Shown piece by piece: positions 8,701-16,225 of a stretch of 64,000 bases of DNA; positions within the stretch are counted from its first letter, which is position 1; the number at the start of each line of letters is the position of its first letter. The stretch spans positions 186,001 through 250,000 of the forward strand of contig NZ_JBMHJM010000002.1 of assembly GCF_049747295.1 (NCBI RefSeq). Direction: 5' to 3'. The position numbers and the translations under genes are program-made. The notes beneath the pieces were generated by a model, which had not been told where the DNA came from, did not search any database, and saw nothing but the letters and a program-made list of their open reading frames with translations. Source of the DNA: Afipia sp049747295 (GTDB lineage Bacteria; Pseudomonadota; Alphaproteobacteria; Rhizobiales; Xanthobacteraceae).

Positions 8701-8776
8701 AGTGGAGTGGATTTGACATTCGCTGCCCCACCCGGCTGCGAGTTCGTCAAGCGAATGTCAAATCCAAAACTCCACT
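8701..8776. repeat. Repeat cluster, hairpin b (inner pair, left)
   Basis: Inverted repeat with core GGATTTGACATTCGCT/AGCGAATGTCAAATCC, outer arms AGTGGAGT/ACTCCACT and an AAA bulge on the 3' arm. Almost identical in its arms to the hairpin at 27192-27267. Confidence 0.88.
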
Positions 8777-8791
8777 CAAAACTTATATTTG

Positions 8792-8868
8792 CTAGTGGTC
8801 CTTTGATTCTAACATTCGCAGGAGGGGCCCGCCGAAACGGGATGCGAATGTTAGAATCGGACCACTAG
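8792..8868. repeat. Repeat cluster, hairpin c (inner pair, right)
   Basis: Inverted repeat with outer arms CTAGTGGTCC/GGACCACTAG, core GATTCTAACATTCGCA/TGCGAATGTTAGAATC and a TTT bulge on the 5' arm. Separated from hairpin b by a 15-nt AT-rich linker. Its arms match the hairpin at 27280-27355. Confidence 0.88.
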
Positions 8869-8879
8869 AACAATAACTT

Positions 8880-8956
8880 GCTAGAGCCCTTCGATTCCGA
8901 AGTTCGCAGACGAACGAGCAGCGGAATGATGCGAACTTCGGAATCGGGGCTCTAGC
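8880..8956. repeat. Repeat cluster, hairpin d (outer pair, right)
   Basis: Inverted repeat with outer arms GCTAGAGCCC/GGGCTCTAGC, core GATTCCGAAGTTCGCA/TGCGAACTTCGGAATC and a TTC bulge on the 5' arm. The linker between c and d is AACAATAACTT. It fills the gap before the small secreted protein gene together with a, b and c. Confidence 0.88.
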
Positions 8957-9052
8957 GCCGGTGAACCGGGTCGCAAGACGCAGCGACCCATTTGCATCGA
9001 GGCTGTTGCCTCTCACCGGCGCGATCGGCGCGCCATACCGAAGGAGACCATT

Positions 9053-9295
9053 ATGCGTAAATTTGCCATCGGCTTCGCAGCTGCTGTTGCCCTCTCGGCC
9101 ACCGCGCTTCTTCCGACCGCGGCGTCGGCCAAGGGGGGCTGGCATAACCATGGCTTTCATCACCATGGCTTTCACGGTCACGCCTTTGGCGGCCCCCGCT
9201 TCATCGTCAGCGGCGGCTACACCGGCTGCTATGTGAAGCGTCTCGTCGAGACACGCTACGGCCTGCGCTACCGGGTTGTGAACGTTTGCTATTGA
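9053..9295 (+). CDS. Small exported His-rich protein
   Basis: An 80-residue protein with a clear signal peptide (basic MRKF, hydrophobic stretch, cleavage near AASAKGG, about residue 26). The mature N-terminus holds a histidine/glycine run, HNHGFHHHGFHGHAFGG (about residues 31-47), able in principle to bind metal. The C-terminal third, GYTGCYVKRLVETRYGLRYRVVNVCY, contains two cysteines that could form a disulfide. AAGGAG precedes the ATG by 6 nt and an intrinsic terminator follows, so it looks like a genuine single-gene unit. I recognise the general type from rhizobial genomes but know no function. Confidence 0.85.
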   Translation: MRKFAIGFAAAVALSATALLPTAASAKGGWHNHGFHHHGFHGHAFGGPRFIVSGGYTGCYVKRLVETRYGLRYRVVNVCY

Positions 9296-9328
9296 TACAA
9301 CTGCTCCGCCCTACGCTTCCCCAACGTC

Positions 9329-9358
9329 AGCCCGGCCGCCTCGCGACCGGGCTTTTTT
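9329..9358 (+). terminator. Intrinsic terminator after the His-rich protein gene
   Basis: A GC-rich stem (GCCCGG/CCGGGC with an 11-nt loop) followed by six T residues, about 35 nt after the stop codon at 9295. Confidence 0.85.
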
Positions 9359-9497
9359 GCGGATCAGGTTCCAGGTTCCCCAAAGTTAAATTTTTACCGA
9401 TTGCTCACCATGCCCGGGAAAAGCGCCGAACCAACAGGCTGAACAAGGCTTTGTCAGGTGTAACTTGAGTCAACGTTGAAACGAATGGGAATGGGTC

Positions 9498-9722
9498 ATG
9501 TCACATCGCAACGTTCCTGATGTTCAGATCGACCATATCCACGCCGATGCCGTCTGCAGGGGGATCGGCGAGCGCCTTCGCGAAGCATTGAACAAGGAAA
9601 CTCACGATACGCCGCAGCGCTTGCAAGCGCTGATCGACCGCCTTCCGGAGCTGGATCACGTAAAAACGCCGTCGATCGTCCCGGCGATGGATGAATTCAC
9701 CCTATTGAAGCCGTCACGATAA
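9498..9722 (+). CDS. Small conserved-type hypothetical protein
   Basis: A 74-residue hydrophilic, probably cytoplasmic protein with no signal peptide or membrane helix. Its middle (IGERLREALNKETHDTPQRLQALIDRLPELD) is predicted helical, and amino-acid and codon composition fit a real gene. A GGGAATGGG stretch lies just before the ATG. It ends 40 bp before the ABC-F gene on the same strand and could be co-transcribed. Function not recognised. Confidence 0.6.
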   Translation: MSHRNVPDVQIDHIHADAVCRGIGERLREALNKETHDTPQRLQALIDRLPELDHVKTPSIVPAMDEFTLLKPSR

Positions 9723-9762
9723 AGCTGTTGCGTTCGGCGGACCGTTTCGTAAAAGCCCGCCT

Positions 9763-11625
9763 ATGCTCTCCCTCAATGACATTTCCATCCGGATCGCAGG
9801 ACGCCTGCTGATCGAAAACAGCACAGTGCAGATCGTTCCGGGAGCCCGTGTCGGGTTCGTCGGCCGCAACGGCGTCGGCAAATCGACCCTGTTTCATGCC
9901 ATCCGCGGCGAATTGGCGACCGAAACCGGCTCAATTTCGCTTCCTCCGCGTTGGCGGGTCGGCAGCCTTGCGCAGGAAGCGCCGGACTGCCCCGAAAGCC
10001 TCATCAACGTCGTTCTCAAGGCAGATGTGGAGCGTGATGCACTTCTGCAGGAGGCAGACAGCGCCACCGATCCGGAGCGGATCGCCGAAATCCAGACGCG
10101 TCTCGTCGATATCGACGCCCACTCGGCCCCTGCGCGTGCCGCGGCAATCCTCAGCGGCCTGGGCTTTTCCACGGCCGATCAGGCCCGAGCCTGCCAGGAA
10201 TTCTCCGGTGGCTGGCGAATGCGTGTGGCACTGGCGGCAACCCTGTTCGCCGCTCCGGATCTGCTGCTTCTCGACGAACCGACAAACTATCTCGATCTCG
10301 AAGGCACGCTTTGGCTCGAGGACCATCTCGCGAACTATCCGCGCACCGTCATCGTCATTAGCCATGACCGCGATCTTCTCGATACGTCAGTCGATCAGAT
10401 CCTGCATCTCGATCGCGGCAAGCTGACCCTCTACAAAGGAACATATTCGTCCTTCGAGGAGCAGCGCGCCACGCGCGAAATGCTCGATGCCAAGCACGCC
10501 AAGCGACAGCAGGAAGAGCGCAAGCGGCTTCAGGATTTCGTCGATCGCTTCAAGGCCAAGGCATCGAAAGCACGCCAGGCGCAGTCACGCGTCAAAATGC
10601 TCGAGAAGATGAAACCGGTCACGGCGCTCGTGACGCAAGACGTGCGCGAGATCACGTTTCCGACGCCCGAAAAAACGCTGTCTCCTCCGATCATCGCCGT
10701 CGATAACGTCTCGGTGGGGTATGATCCCGACCGCGCCGTCCTCAACCGCGTGACGCTGCGAATTGACAATGACGACCGTATCGCGTTGCTCGGTTCCAAC
10801 GGCAACGGCAAATCCACATTGGTCAAACTTCTTGCGGGAAAACTGCCGCCGTTCTCCGGCAAGATCGTGCGAGCCGATAAATTGTCGATCGGATATTTCG
10901 CACAGCACCAGACCGACGAACTGGATCTGGAAGGCTCGCCCTACGATCACCTTCGCAGGTTGATGCCCGACGCACCGGAAACCAAAGTGCGCGCCCGCGT
11001 CGGCGCCATCGGCTTTTCCGGAAAAGCCGGCGATACGACCGTCAAATCATTGTCCGGTGGTGAAAAGGCGCGGCTGCTGCTCGGGCTCGCCACGTTCTAC
11101 GCCCCCAACATGATCATTCTCGACGAGCCGACCAACCATCTCGATATCGACAGCCGTGCAGCGCTCGCGGAGGCGATCAACGAATATCCGGGCGCCATCA
11201 TCATGGTCTCGCATGATCGCTACCTGATCGAGGCCTGTGCGGATCAATTGTGGGTGGTCGCCGATCGCGCAGTCACCCCTTACGATGGCGATCTTGACGA
11301 CTATCGTCGCTCGGTCCTGACCGCTCGCGGGATGAAAACGCCGATGCGAGACCGCAACGGCAATGACCGTGAGAAGCCGCAGCGCACAAAGGAAAAGCGG
11401 GTTCCGTTGAAGCAGCGCATCACAGCCGCGGAAGCCGAAATGGAGCGGATCAGCGAGATCATCAGCAAGATTGATGTGGCTCTCGCGTTACCTGATCTGT
11501 TCAAGCGCGATCCAAAACAGGCCGCTCAACTGAGCAAAGCCCGCGCCAGCGCTACCGAGGCCTTACAGCGTGCCGAAGATGCCTGGCTGGAGGCGAGTGC
11601 GGCGTCCGACGAAGCCGCGAGCTGA
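9763..11625 (+). CDS. ABC-F family ATPase (Uup/EttA-like ribosome-associated factor)
   Basis: ABC-F proteins have two ATPase domains on one chain and no membrane part; studied members act on the ribosome. Domain 1 has Walker A GRNGVGKST (near residue 35), signature FSGGWRMRVALA and Walker B LLLLDEPTNYLDLEG (near 168). A charged linker rich in Lys/Arg (about residues 230-290) is the P-site tRNA interaction motif. Domain 2 has Walker A GSNGNGKST (near 345), signature LSGGEKARLLLG and MIILDEPTNHLDIDS. A C-terminal helical segment (about 545-620) looks like a coiled coil. Both catalytic glutamates are present. Which of the four or so bacterial subfamilies it belongs to is not decided here. Confidence 0.93.
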   Translation: MLSLNDISIRIAGRLLIENSTVQIVPGARVGFVGRNGVGKSTLFHAIRGELATETGSISLPPRWRVGSLAQEAPDCPESLINVVLKADVERDALLQEADSATDPERIAEIQTRLVDIDAHSAPARAAAILSGLGFSTADQARACQEFSGGWRMRVALAATLFAAPDLLLLDEPTNYLDLEGTLWLEDHLANYPRTVIVISHDRDLLDTSVDQILHLDRGKLTLYKGTYSSFEEQRATREMLDAKHAKRQQEERKRLQDFVDRFKAKASKARQAQSRVKMLEKMKPVTALVTQDVREITFPTPEKTLSPPIIAVDNVSVGYDPDRAVLNRVTLRIDNDDRIALLGSNGNGKSTLVKLLAGKLPPFSGKIVRADKLSIGYFAQHQTDELDLEGSPYDHLRRLMPDAPETKVRARVGAIGFSGKAGDTTVKSLSGGEKARLLLGLATFYAPNMIILDEPTNHLDIDSRAALAEAINEYPGAIIMVSHDRYLIEACADQLWVVADRAVTPYDGDLDDYRRSVLTARGMKTPMRDRNGNDREKPQRTKEKRVPLKQRITAAEAEMERISEIISKIDVALALPDLFKRDPKQAAQLSKARASATEALQRAEDAWLEASAASDEAAS

Positions 11626-11648
11626 CACGCGGCGACATACAATTTCGT

Positions 11649-12194
11649 TCAGGAGTGCTTCTTCTTGGCTGGCCGCGCCGGCTTTGCAGGTGCAGGCACG
11701 TCAACGCGTTCGATGCTCGACAAGCGCCCCGACGTGAAGGTGTAAGCTCCCGGCCGCGGGCCGTGCATCCACGTCATGTTTACGAGACGATCTCCGCGCT
11801 CGTTGGCTGACACATTCACATTGTCCGGTGCGACGCCAATCGCGCGCGCGACGTCACATTCAGTATGTCCAATCGCAACGGGTGCCGTGGCGGGAACCTG
11901 CGCTTCAGTCGACGCATTCGCGTCAGCGGGCGCGCTCGGCGCGGGCATTCCAGGACATGCCCCATCTGAGCTGATGAGATCATTCGGCGTGACTGCTTTT
12001 GCGACGCTCAACGGCGGCGTTTCAATCGTCGAACTGTTCTTGAACATGCGGCCAGGACGCGCGAACCACTCCTGATCCTTCAACGAGAAGTCGGATATGC
12101 TTCCGCAACCAGCAACCACCGGGGCCACCGCAAGCAAAATCAGGATTTGCTTCGCATGAATGCTTTTACGCCAAGCGTTCAAGTTCGTTCTCAC
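11649..12194 (-). CDS. Lipoprotein of unknown function
   Basis: A 181-residue exported protein. The N-terminal hydrophobic segment ends in a lipobox VVAGC (Cys near residue 29), so it is predicted to be lipidated. Next comes DQEWFARPGRMFKNS, a Pro/Ala-rich region, then a conserved-looking block HTECDVARAIGVAPDNVNVSANERGDRLVNMTW, and a Lys-rich C-terminus. The GTG at 12194 is preferred, with GGAG about 6 nt upstream; the frame stays open into the repeat hairpins at 12209-12375, but that stretch is repeat sequence. Function not recognised. Confidence 0.8.
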   Translation of the reverse strand: MRTNLNAWRKSIHAKQILILLAVAPVVAGCGSISDFSLKDQEWFARPGRMFKNSSTIETPPLSVAKAVTPNDLISSDGACPGMPAPSAPADANASTEAQVPATAPVAIGHTECDVARAIGVAPDNVNVSANERGDRLVNMTWMHGPRPGAYTFTSGRLSSIERVDVPAPAKPARPAKKKHS

Positions 12195-12208
12195 ATCAAC
12201 TCCAGCGC

Positions 12209-12283
12209 CTGGTGTTCCGGTTCTGACATTCGTATCACCTCGCAGCAGGCACTTTACGAATGTCAAAACCAAAGGGACACCAG
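12209..12283. repeat. Paired-hairpin element before the lipoprotein gene, hairpin 1
   Basis: Inverted repeat with outer arms CTGGTGTTCC/GGGACACCAG (one mismatch), core GGTTCTGACATTCGTA/TACGAATGTCAAAACC and an AAA bulge on the 3' arm. It begins 14 nt upstream of the GTG of the minus-strand lipoprotein gene. Confidence 0.82.
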
Positions 12284-12296
12284 CAAATACAAAACT

Positions 12297-12375
12297 CTAC
12301 TGTGGCCTTTGGCTCTGACGTTCCTTCAAAGAGTGCGCAGCAAAACTGAACGGAACGTCAGACCTGCCACACTAG
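12297..12375. repeat. Paired-hairpin element before the lipoprotein gene, hairpin 2
   Basis: Inverted repeat with outer arms CTACTGTGGC/GCCACACTAG (imperfect), core CTGACGTTCC/GGAACGTCAG and TTT on the 5' arm. A 13-nt AT-rich linker joins it to hairpin 1. This copy has the most arm mismatches of the family. The remaining 12376-12600 shows no feature I can support. Confidence 0.75.
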
Positions 12376-12600
12376 ATGCAGTTTTAGCACTTCAATGTCG
12401 GGAAACACCCCTAAGGAAAAGTCCTCAACAATCATTTCCGCACGTTCCTCGATGGGAGGCGGAACATCATCCTAAAAAATCTTCAAGAAGGCCTTAGCAC
12501 CATCCCTTTGCGGCACCAAGGTGGCTAACCGTAGGATTGATCAACGAAAAACATATCATCATTAACGCCGGCAGATCGCCCCGGCTGGAGATGAGCGGGA

Positions 12601-13053
12601 TCAATCGCGCCGCTGCCATCTGCCGCGTTCATCTGTCTGCCAGTAGGTGCGTTCGAATCCCCGCGACTTGCTGTCGGTCCAGGCCGCACGCGCTACGGTC
12701 AAGGCCTCGTCATCCTCGCCGTTAAAGACCAGGACCACCCGGTCATAGGTCGCGGAATCTTCAGGCAGGCCGGCGGTATCAACAACGAACCGAACATTGG
12801 CTTGATTTGGGTTTGCTTCATTCATGACCAGCACGACCGGCTGATCCGCCGCATCCCCATCTCTCCACGTGCCGTGCGGCAGGAAGGAATCATCGCGATA
12901 GGTCCACAGATGCGCATCAAGCGCTTCGACGCGTTCCTCTGAGCCGGTTTGCACCGCAACCCGCCAGCCACGCTCAAGGGACTTCTCCAGCAGCGGAGGA
13001 AGCACCTTCTCAAGCGTGGTGTCCTGGAGATGATAGAACAAGACTTCCGTCAT
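12601..13053 (-). CDS. holC: DNA polymerase III chi subunit
   Basis: Chi joins the clamp-loader complex to single-strand binding protein. The 150-residue protein starts MTEVLFYHLQDTTLEKVLPPLLEKSLERGW, the usual family opening, and shows the conserved LWTYRDDSFLPHG near residue 50, PVVLVMNEANPN near 73 and YDRVVLVFNG near 103. Length is normal. A GTG one codon earlier is the alternative start. It follows pepA on the same strand, an arrangement also seen in E. coli (pepA-holC). Confidence 0.94.
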   Translation of the reverse strand: MTEVLFYHLQDTTLEKVLPPLLEKSLERGWRVAVQTGSEERVEALDAHLWTYRDDSFLPHGTWRDGDAADQPVVLVMNEANPNQANVRFVVDTAGLPEDSATYDRVVLVFNGEDDEALTVARAAWTDSKSRGFERTYWQTDERGRWQRRD

Positions 13054-13168
13054 CACGCCGATCCGTTACCGTCCTGGTGTCCCGAATTCAAAGTTCGTCT
13101 CAGCATGCACCGTGGCCGGGGTGGAGTGCAAAACTCCGCCAACCGGTCGCCAGTTCGCTCGAAAAGCT

Positions 13169-14674
13169 TTAGCGCTTCGCTTCGTAATTATCTGCCACCA
13201 GCCGGTCCAGCAAACGAACACCGAAGCCAGATCCCCAACTCCGGTTCAGGTCAGATGCCGGCACGCCCATCGCCGTTCCCGCGATATCGAGGTGGGCCCA
13301 CGGCGTATCGTCGACGAAGCGTTGCAGGAATTGTGCGGCTGTAATCGATCCGCCGTTGCGGCTGCCGGTGTTCTTCATATCGGCGAACTGGGAATCGATC
13401 AGCTTGTCATATTCGGGCCCGAGAGGCATGCGCCACACGCGCTCACCCGTCTCCTGCCCTGCTGCATACAAACGTTCAGCCAGTTTGTCGTCATTCGAGA
13501 ACATGCCGGCATGGTCTATTCCCAAGGCAACCATGATCGCGCCGGTCAACGTCGCCAGGTCGATCATGAATTTCGGCTTGAACTTCTTGGCGACGTACCA
13601 GAGCACATCGGCTAGGACGAGGCGTCCCTCAGCATCCGTGTTGATGATTTCGATGGTCTGGCCTGACATGGACGTCACAATGTCGCCCGGCCGCTGCGCG
13701 TTGCCATCCGGCATATTCTCGACCAGCCCGATCGCGCCGATCACGTTCACTTTTGCCTTACGCGCCGCGAGCGCATGCATCAACCCAACGACACACGCCG
13801 CTCCCCCCATATCGCCTTTCATGTCTTCCATGCTGGCGGAAGGCTTGATGGAGATGCCGCCTGTATCGAAGCAGACCCCCTTGCCGATAAAAGCAATCGG
13901 CTGCTCGCCCCGTTTGCCGCCGTTCCAACTCATAATAACGGTGCGGCCATCGTGCGCGGAACCCTGCGATACCCCGAGCAGCGCGCCCATTTTCAGCTGG
14001 GTCATCGCCTTCACGTCGAGAACCTGAACGCCGACCCCGACTTTGCGCAATTGGGTCGCGCGTCGGGCAAATTCGGTCGGGAAAAGAACGTTTGGCGGCT
14101 CGTTCACGAGGTCACGGGCGATCAACACGCCGTCAACGACCGCGCTATCTGGAGCAAACGCTTTGCGCGCGGCAGCGACGTCCGCCACCGCGATCGAGAA
14201 CTGCACCCGCAGCGGGGCATTATCGCCATCCTTTTTCTTCGTCTTGTAGCGATCGAATCGATAGGCGCGGAGGCGAATACCGGCGGCCACTCCAGCCGCC
14301 TGTGATGGCTTCACTGCGCCGGACGGCGTTTCGGCCACAACGGTGACAGCCTCTGCGCCGGGCTGAATTTTGGCCGCGATCTTGCCGCCAAACTTGATGA
14401 AATCGTTGTCCTTCAAAGAAGCCAGCTTGCCAACGCCGACGACAATCAGACGGCCGACTTTCAGTCCTTCCGGTGCCAGGATGTCCAACACACCGCCGCT
14501 TTTGCCCTTGAATTGATTGGCAGTTGCGGCGCGCTTCACCGCCGCACCGGCTGTTGTTCCAAGGACCTTCGCCGATGTGGTGCCAAACTTGAGCGCGTCG
14601 TCACAAAAGACCACCAAAACGCCGCGTGCAGCAGCAGAAAACGGCACGAAGCCGATCTTCACGGCGTCGGTCAT
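13169..14674 (-). CDS. pepA: Leucyl (cytosol) aminopeptidase
   Basis: PepA is a hexameric two-metal M17 aminopeptidase. The 501-residue protein holds the catalytic signature NTDAEGRLVLADVL (near residue 348), GKGVCFDTGGISIKPS (near 263) with metal-binding Lys/Asp, and DLATLTGAIMVALG. The ATG at 14674 is chosen because GGAGG lies 9 nt upstream and the product begins MTDAVKIGF; the open frame continues upstream to 14770 without support. It diverges from the lptG-lptD operon and is followed by holC. Confidence 0.97.
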   Translation of the reverse strand: MTDAVKIGFVPFSAAARGVLVVFCDDALKFGTTSAKVLGTTAGAAVKRAATANQFKGKSGGVLDILAPEGLKVGRLIVVGVGKLASLKDNDFIKFGGKIAAKIQPGAEAVTVVAETPSGAVKPSQAAGVAAGIRLRAYRFDRYKTKKKDGDNAPLRVQFSIAVADVAAARKAFAPDSAVVDGVLIARDLVNEPPNVLFPTEFARRATQLRKVGVGVQVLDVKAMTQLKMGALLGVSQGSAHDGRTVIMSWNGGKRGEQPIAFIGKGVCFDTGGISIKPSASMEDMKGDMGGAACVVGLMHALAARKAKVNVIGAIGLVENMPDGNAQRPGDIVTSMSGQTIEIINTDAEGRLVLADVLWYVAKKFKPKFMIDLATLTGAIMVALGIDHAGMFSNDDKLAERLYAAGQETGERVWRMPLGPEYDKLIDSQFADMKNTGSRNGGSITAAQFLQRFVDDTPWAHLDIAGTAMGVPASDLNRSWGSGFGVRLLDRLVADNYEAKR

Positions 14675-15029
14675 AAGCAAATCCTCCAAATCATCGCGGC
14701 TTTCGCGGCAGAACACCCAGAATCCGGGTACGGATGGCCGTACTATGACGCCTTCCCCCTCGCGCTGCAAAGCACGGCGCTATCGGAGCGCCCATGCCGG
14801 CCTCGCGGACAGATTCGGCTCTCGAGCCGCGTGACCGGAAAGCCACGTCAAATGATTTATTAACCACGCTCAACAGCCAGCCTCGGCACAGCCATTTTGT
14901 TGACTAATCAAAGGGATGCTATGAACTAAGAATGTGCTTGGAAATGTTGTTCGTGTCCGTGGGGGATTTTTCTGGAAATCAGGGCGCGATCACCAATTCC
15001 GGTTTTGGGATTTGGGATATCGCTGCCTG

Positions 15030-15128
15030 ATGGGGTCGATCGACACCATGATTTTGCAGACAACGTCCGTGTTGTCTGTGTTGACACAACTGCCCGCCCG
15101 GCTTTGCCGGCGGCGGCCGTTGGCATGA
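15030..15128 (+). pseudogene. lptF: Possible remnant of lptF (32-codon stub)
   Basis: LptF is the partner permease of LptG in the lipopolysaccharide export ABC transporter, and in relatives as I recall them lptF sits between pepA and lptG. Here only a 32-codon open frame is found at that place. Its first residues, MGSIDTMILQTTS, resemble the start I remember for LptF of this group (MGSID..IFRTT). The frame then runs through unrelated-looking residues to a TGA 13 nt before lptG. I read this as an internally deleted gene; it could also be a chance similarity. The rest of 14675-15029 is the promoter region between pepA and this operon. Confidence 0.4.
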
Positions 15129-15141
15129 AGCGATAGCGACC

Positions 15142-16224
15142 ATGATCACAACGATCCTTGCCCGCTATTTCGCCGCGCGCTTTCTTGTCGCGACACTTGC
15201 CGTGTTCGCCAGCATTTTTGTTCTGGTGATCACCGTCGATTACATCGAACTGATGCGCCGCGCCGCCGGTCTTGCCGATGTTTCCGGACTGTTCGTCGCT
15301 CAAACGTCGCTCTACCGCGTTCCGATTTCCCTCGAGAAGCTGATGCCGTTCTGCATCCAGATCGGGGCAATGGCATCCTTCCTCGCCCTATCGCGGCGCC
15401 TGGAGCTCGTCATTGCGCGGGCCGCGGGAATCTCCGCCTGGCAGTTCATCACGCCCGCAGTTCTGAGCGCACTCGCGCTCGGCGTGTTCGCCACGGTGGT
15501 TTACAACCCCATCTCGGCAGAATTGCTGGAGCGTGCGAAAGGGATGGAAACCCGGATCTTCACCGACCGTGTGTCCTCCGAGGGTGCAAGCTTCTGGATG
15601 AATCAGTCGACCAGCGAGGGGCAAAGCATCATCAATGCCGCGCGGAGTCAGGGACAAGGTGTGCTGCTGACGGGGTTGACGGTATTCAGGTATGATCCAT
15701 CCGGTATTTTCAAGGAACGAATCGAAGCTCGCGAAGCGACGCTCGAACCGGGACGTTGGGTGTTTAAGCAAGTCCGCCGCTACACATTGGAGAGCCCGGT
15801 CGAGGAGCAAGCCACGTACATTTTGGCCACGACGCTGACTCCCGCCCAGGTCCGGAATAGCTTTTCCACACCCGAGACTGTGTCTTTTTGGCAACTACCT
15901 GACTACATCAAATCATCTGAAAACTCGGGACAAACCACCGCCGGCTATCGATTACAGTACCAAAAGTTGCTCGCACGCCCGTTTTTGCTGGCTTCAATGG
16001 TGTTGCTGGCTGCCGCGGTGAGCCTTCGGTTCTTCCGCTTCGGCGGCGTGCAAAAGATGGTTTTGAGTGGCGTTGCAGCAGGGTTTCTGCTCTATGTCCT
16101 GTCGAAAGTAACTGAGGATCTGAGCAAGGCTGAGTTGATGCATCCGCTCGCTGCTGCGTGGCTGCCCGTCGCTGTGGGCGGTCTCGCTGGCTTTTTGGCC
16201 TTGCTACACCAGGAGGACGGGTAG
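15142..16224 (+). CDS. lptG: LPS export ABC transporter permease LptG
   Basis: LptG spans the inner membrane and, with LptF and LptB, drives lipopolysaccharide towards LptA/LptD. The 360-residue YjgP/YjgQ-family protein has membrane segments near residues 14-36, 60-80 and 100-120, a large periplasmic beta-jellyroll domain (about 130-265) and three more helices at the C-terminus (about 280-355). The charged LALSRRLELVIARAAGIS loop between helices 2 and 3 is the coupling region. lptD starts one base after its stop codon. Its obligate partner LptF is not present intact in this window. Confidence 0.93.
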   Translation: MITTILARYFAARFLVATLAVFASIFVLVITVDYIELMRRAAGLADVSGLFVAQTSLYRVPISLEKLMPFCIQIGAMASFLALSRRLELVIARAAGISAWQFITPAVLSALALGVFATVVYNPISAELLERAKGMETRIFTDRVSSEGASFWMNQSTSEGQSIINAARSQGQGVLLTGLTVFRYDPSGIFKERIEAREATLEPGRWVFKQVRRYTLESPVEEQATYILATTLTPAQVRNSFSTPETVSFWQLPDYIKSSENSGQTTAGYRLQYQKLLARPFLLASMVLLAAAVSLRFFRFGGVQKMVLSGVAAGFLLYVLSKVTEDLSKAELMHPLAAAWLPVAVGGLAGFLALLHQEDG

Positions 16225-16225
16225 A

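Noticed and set aside
13079..13160. Sequence resembling a left arm of the paired-hairpin family (CTGGTGTCCC...AAAGTTCG) between holC and pepA
   Set aside because: No matching right arm was found, so at most it is a decayed half element; the nearby GGAGT/ACTCC stem is short.
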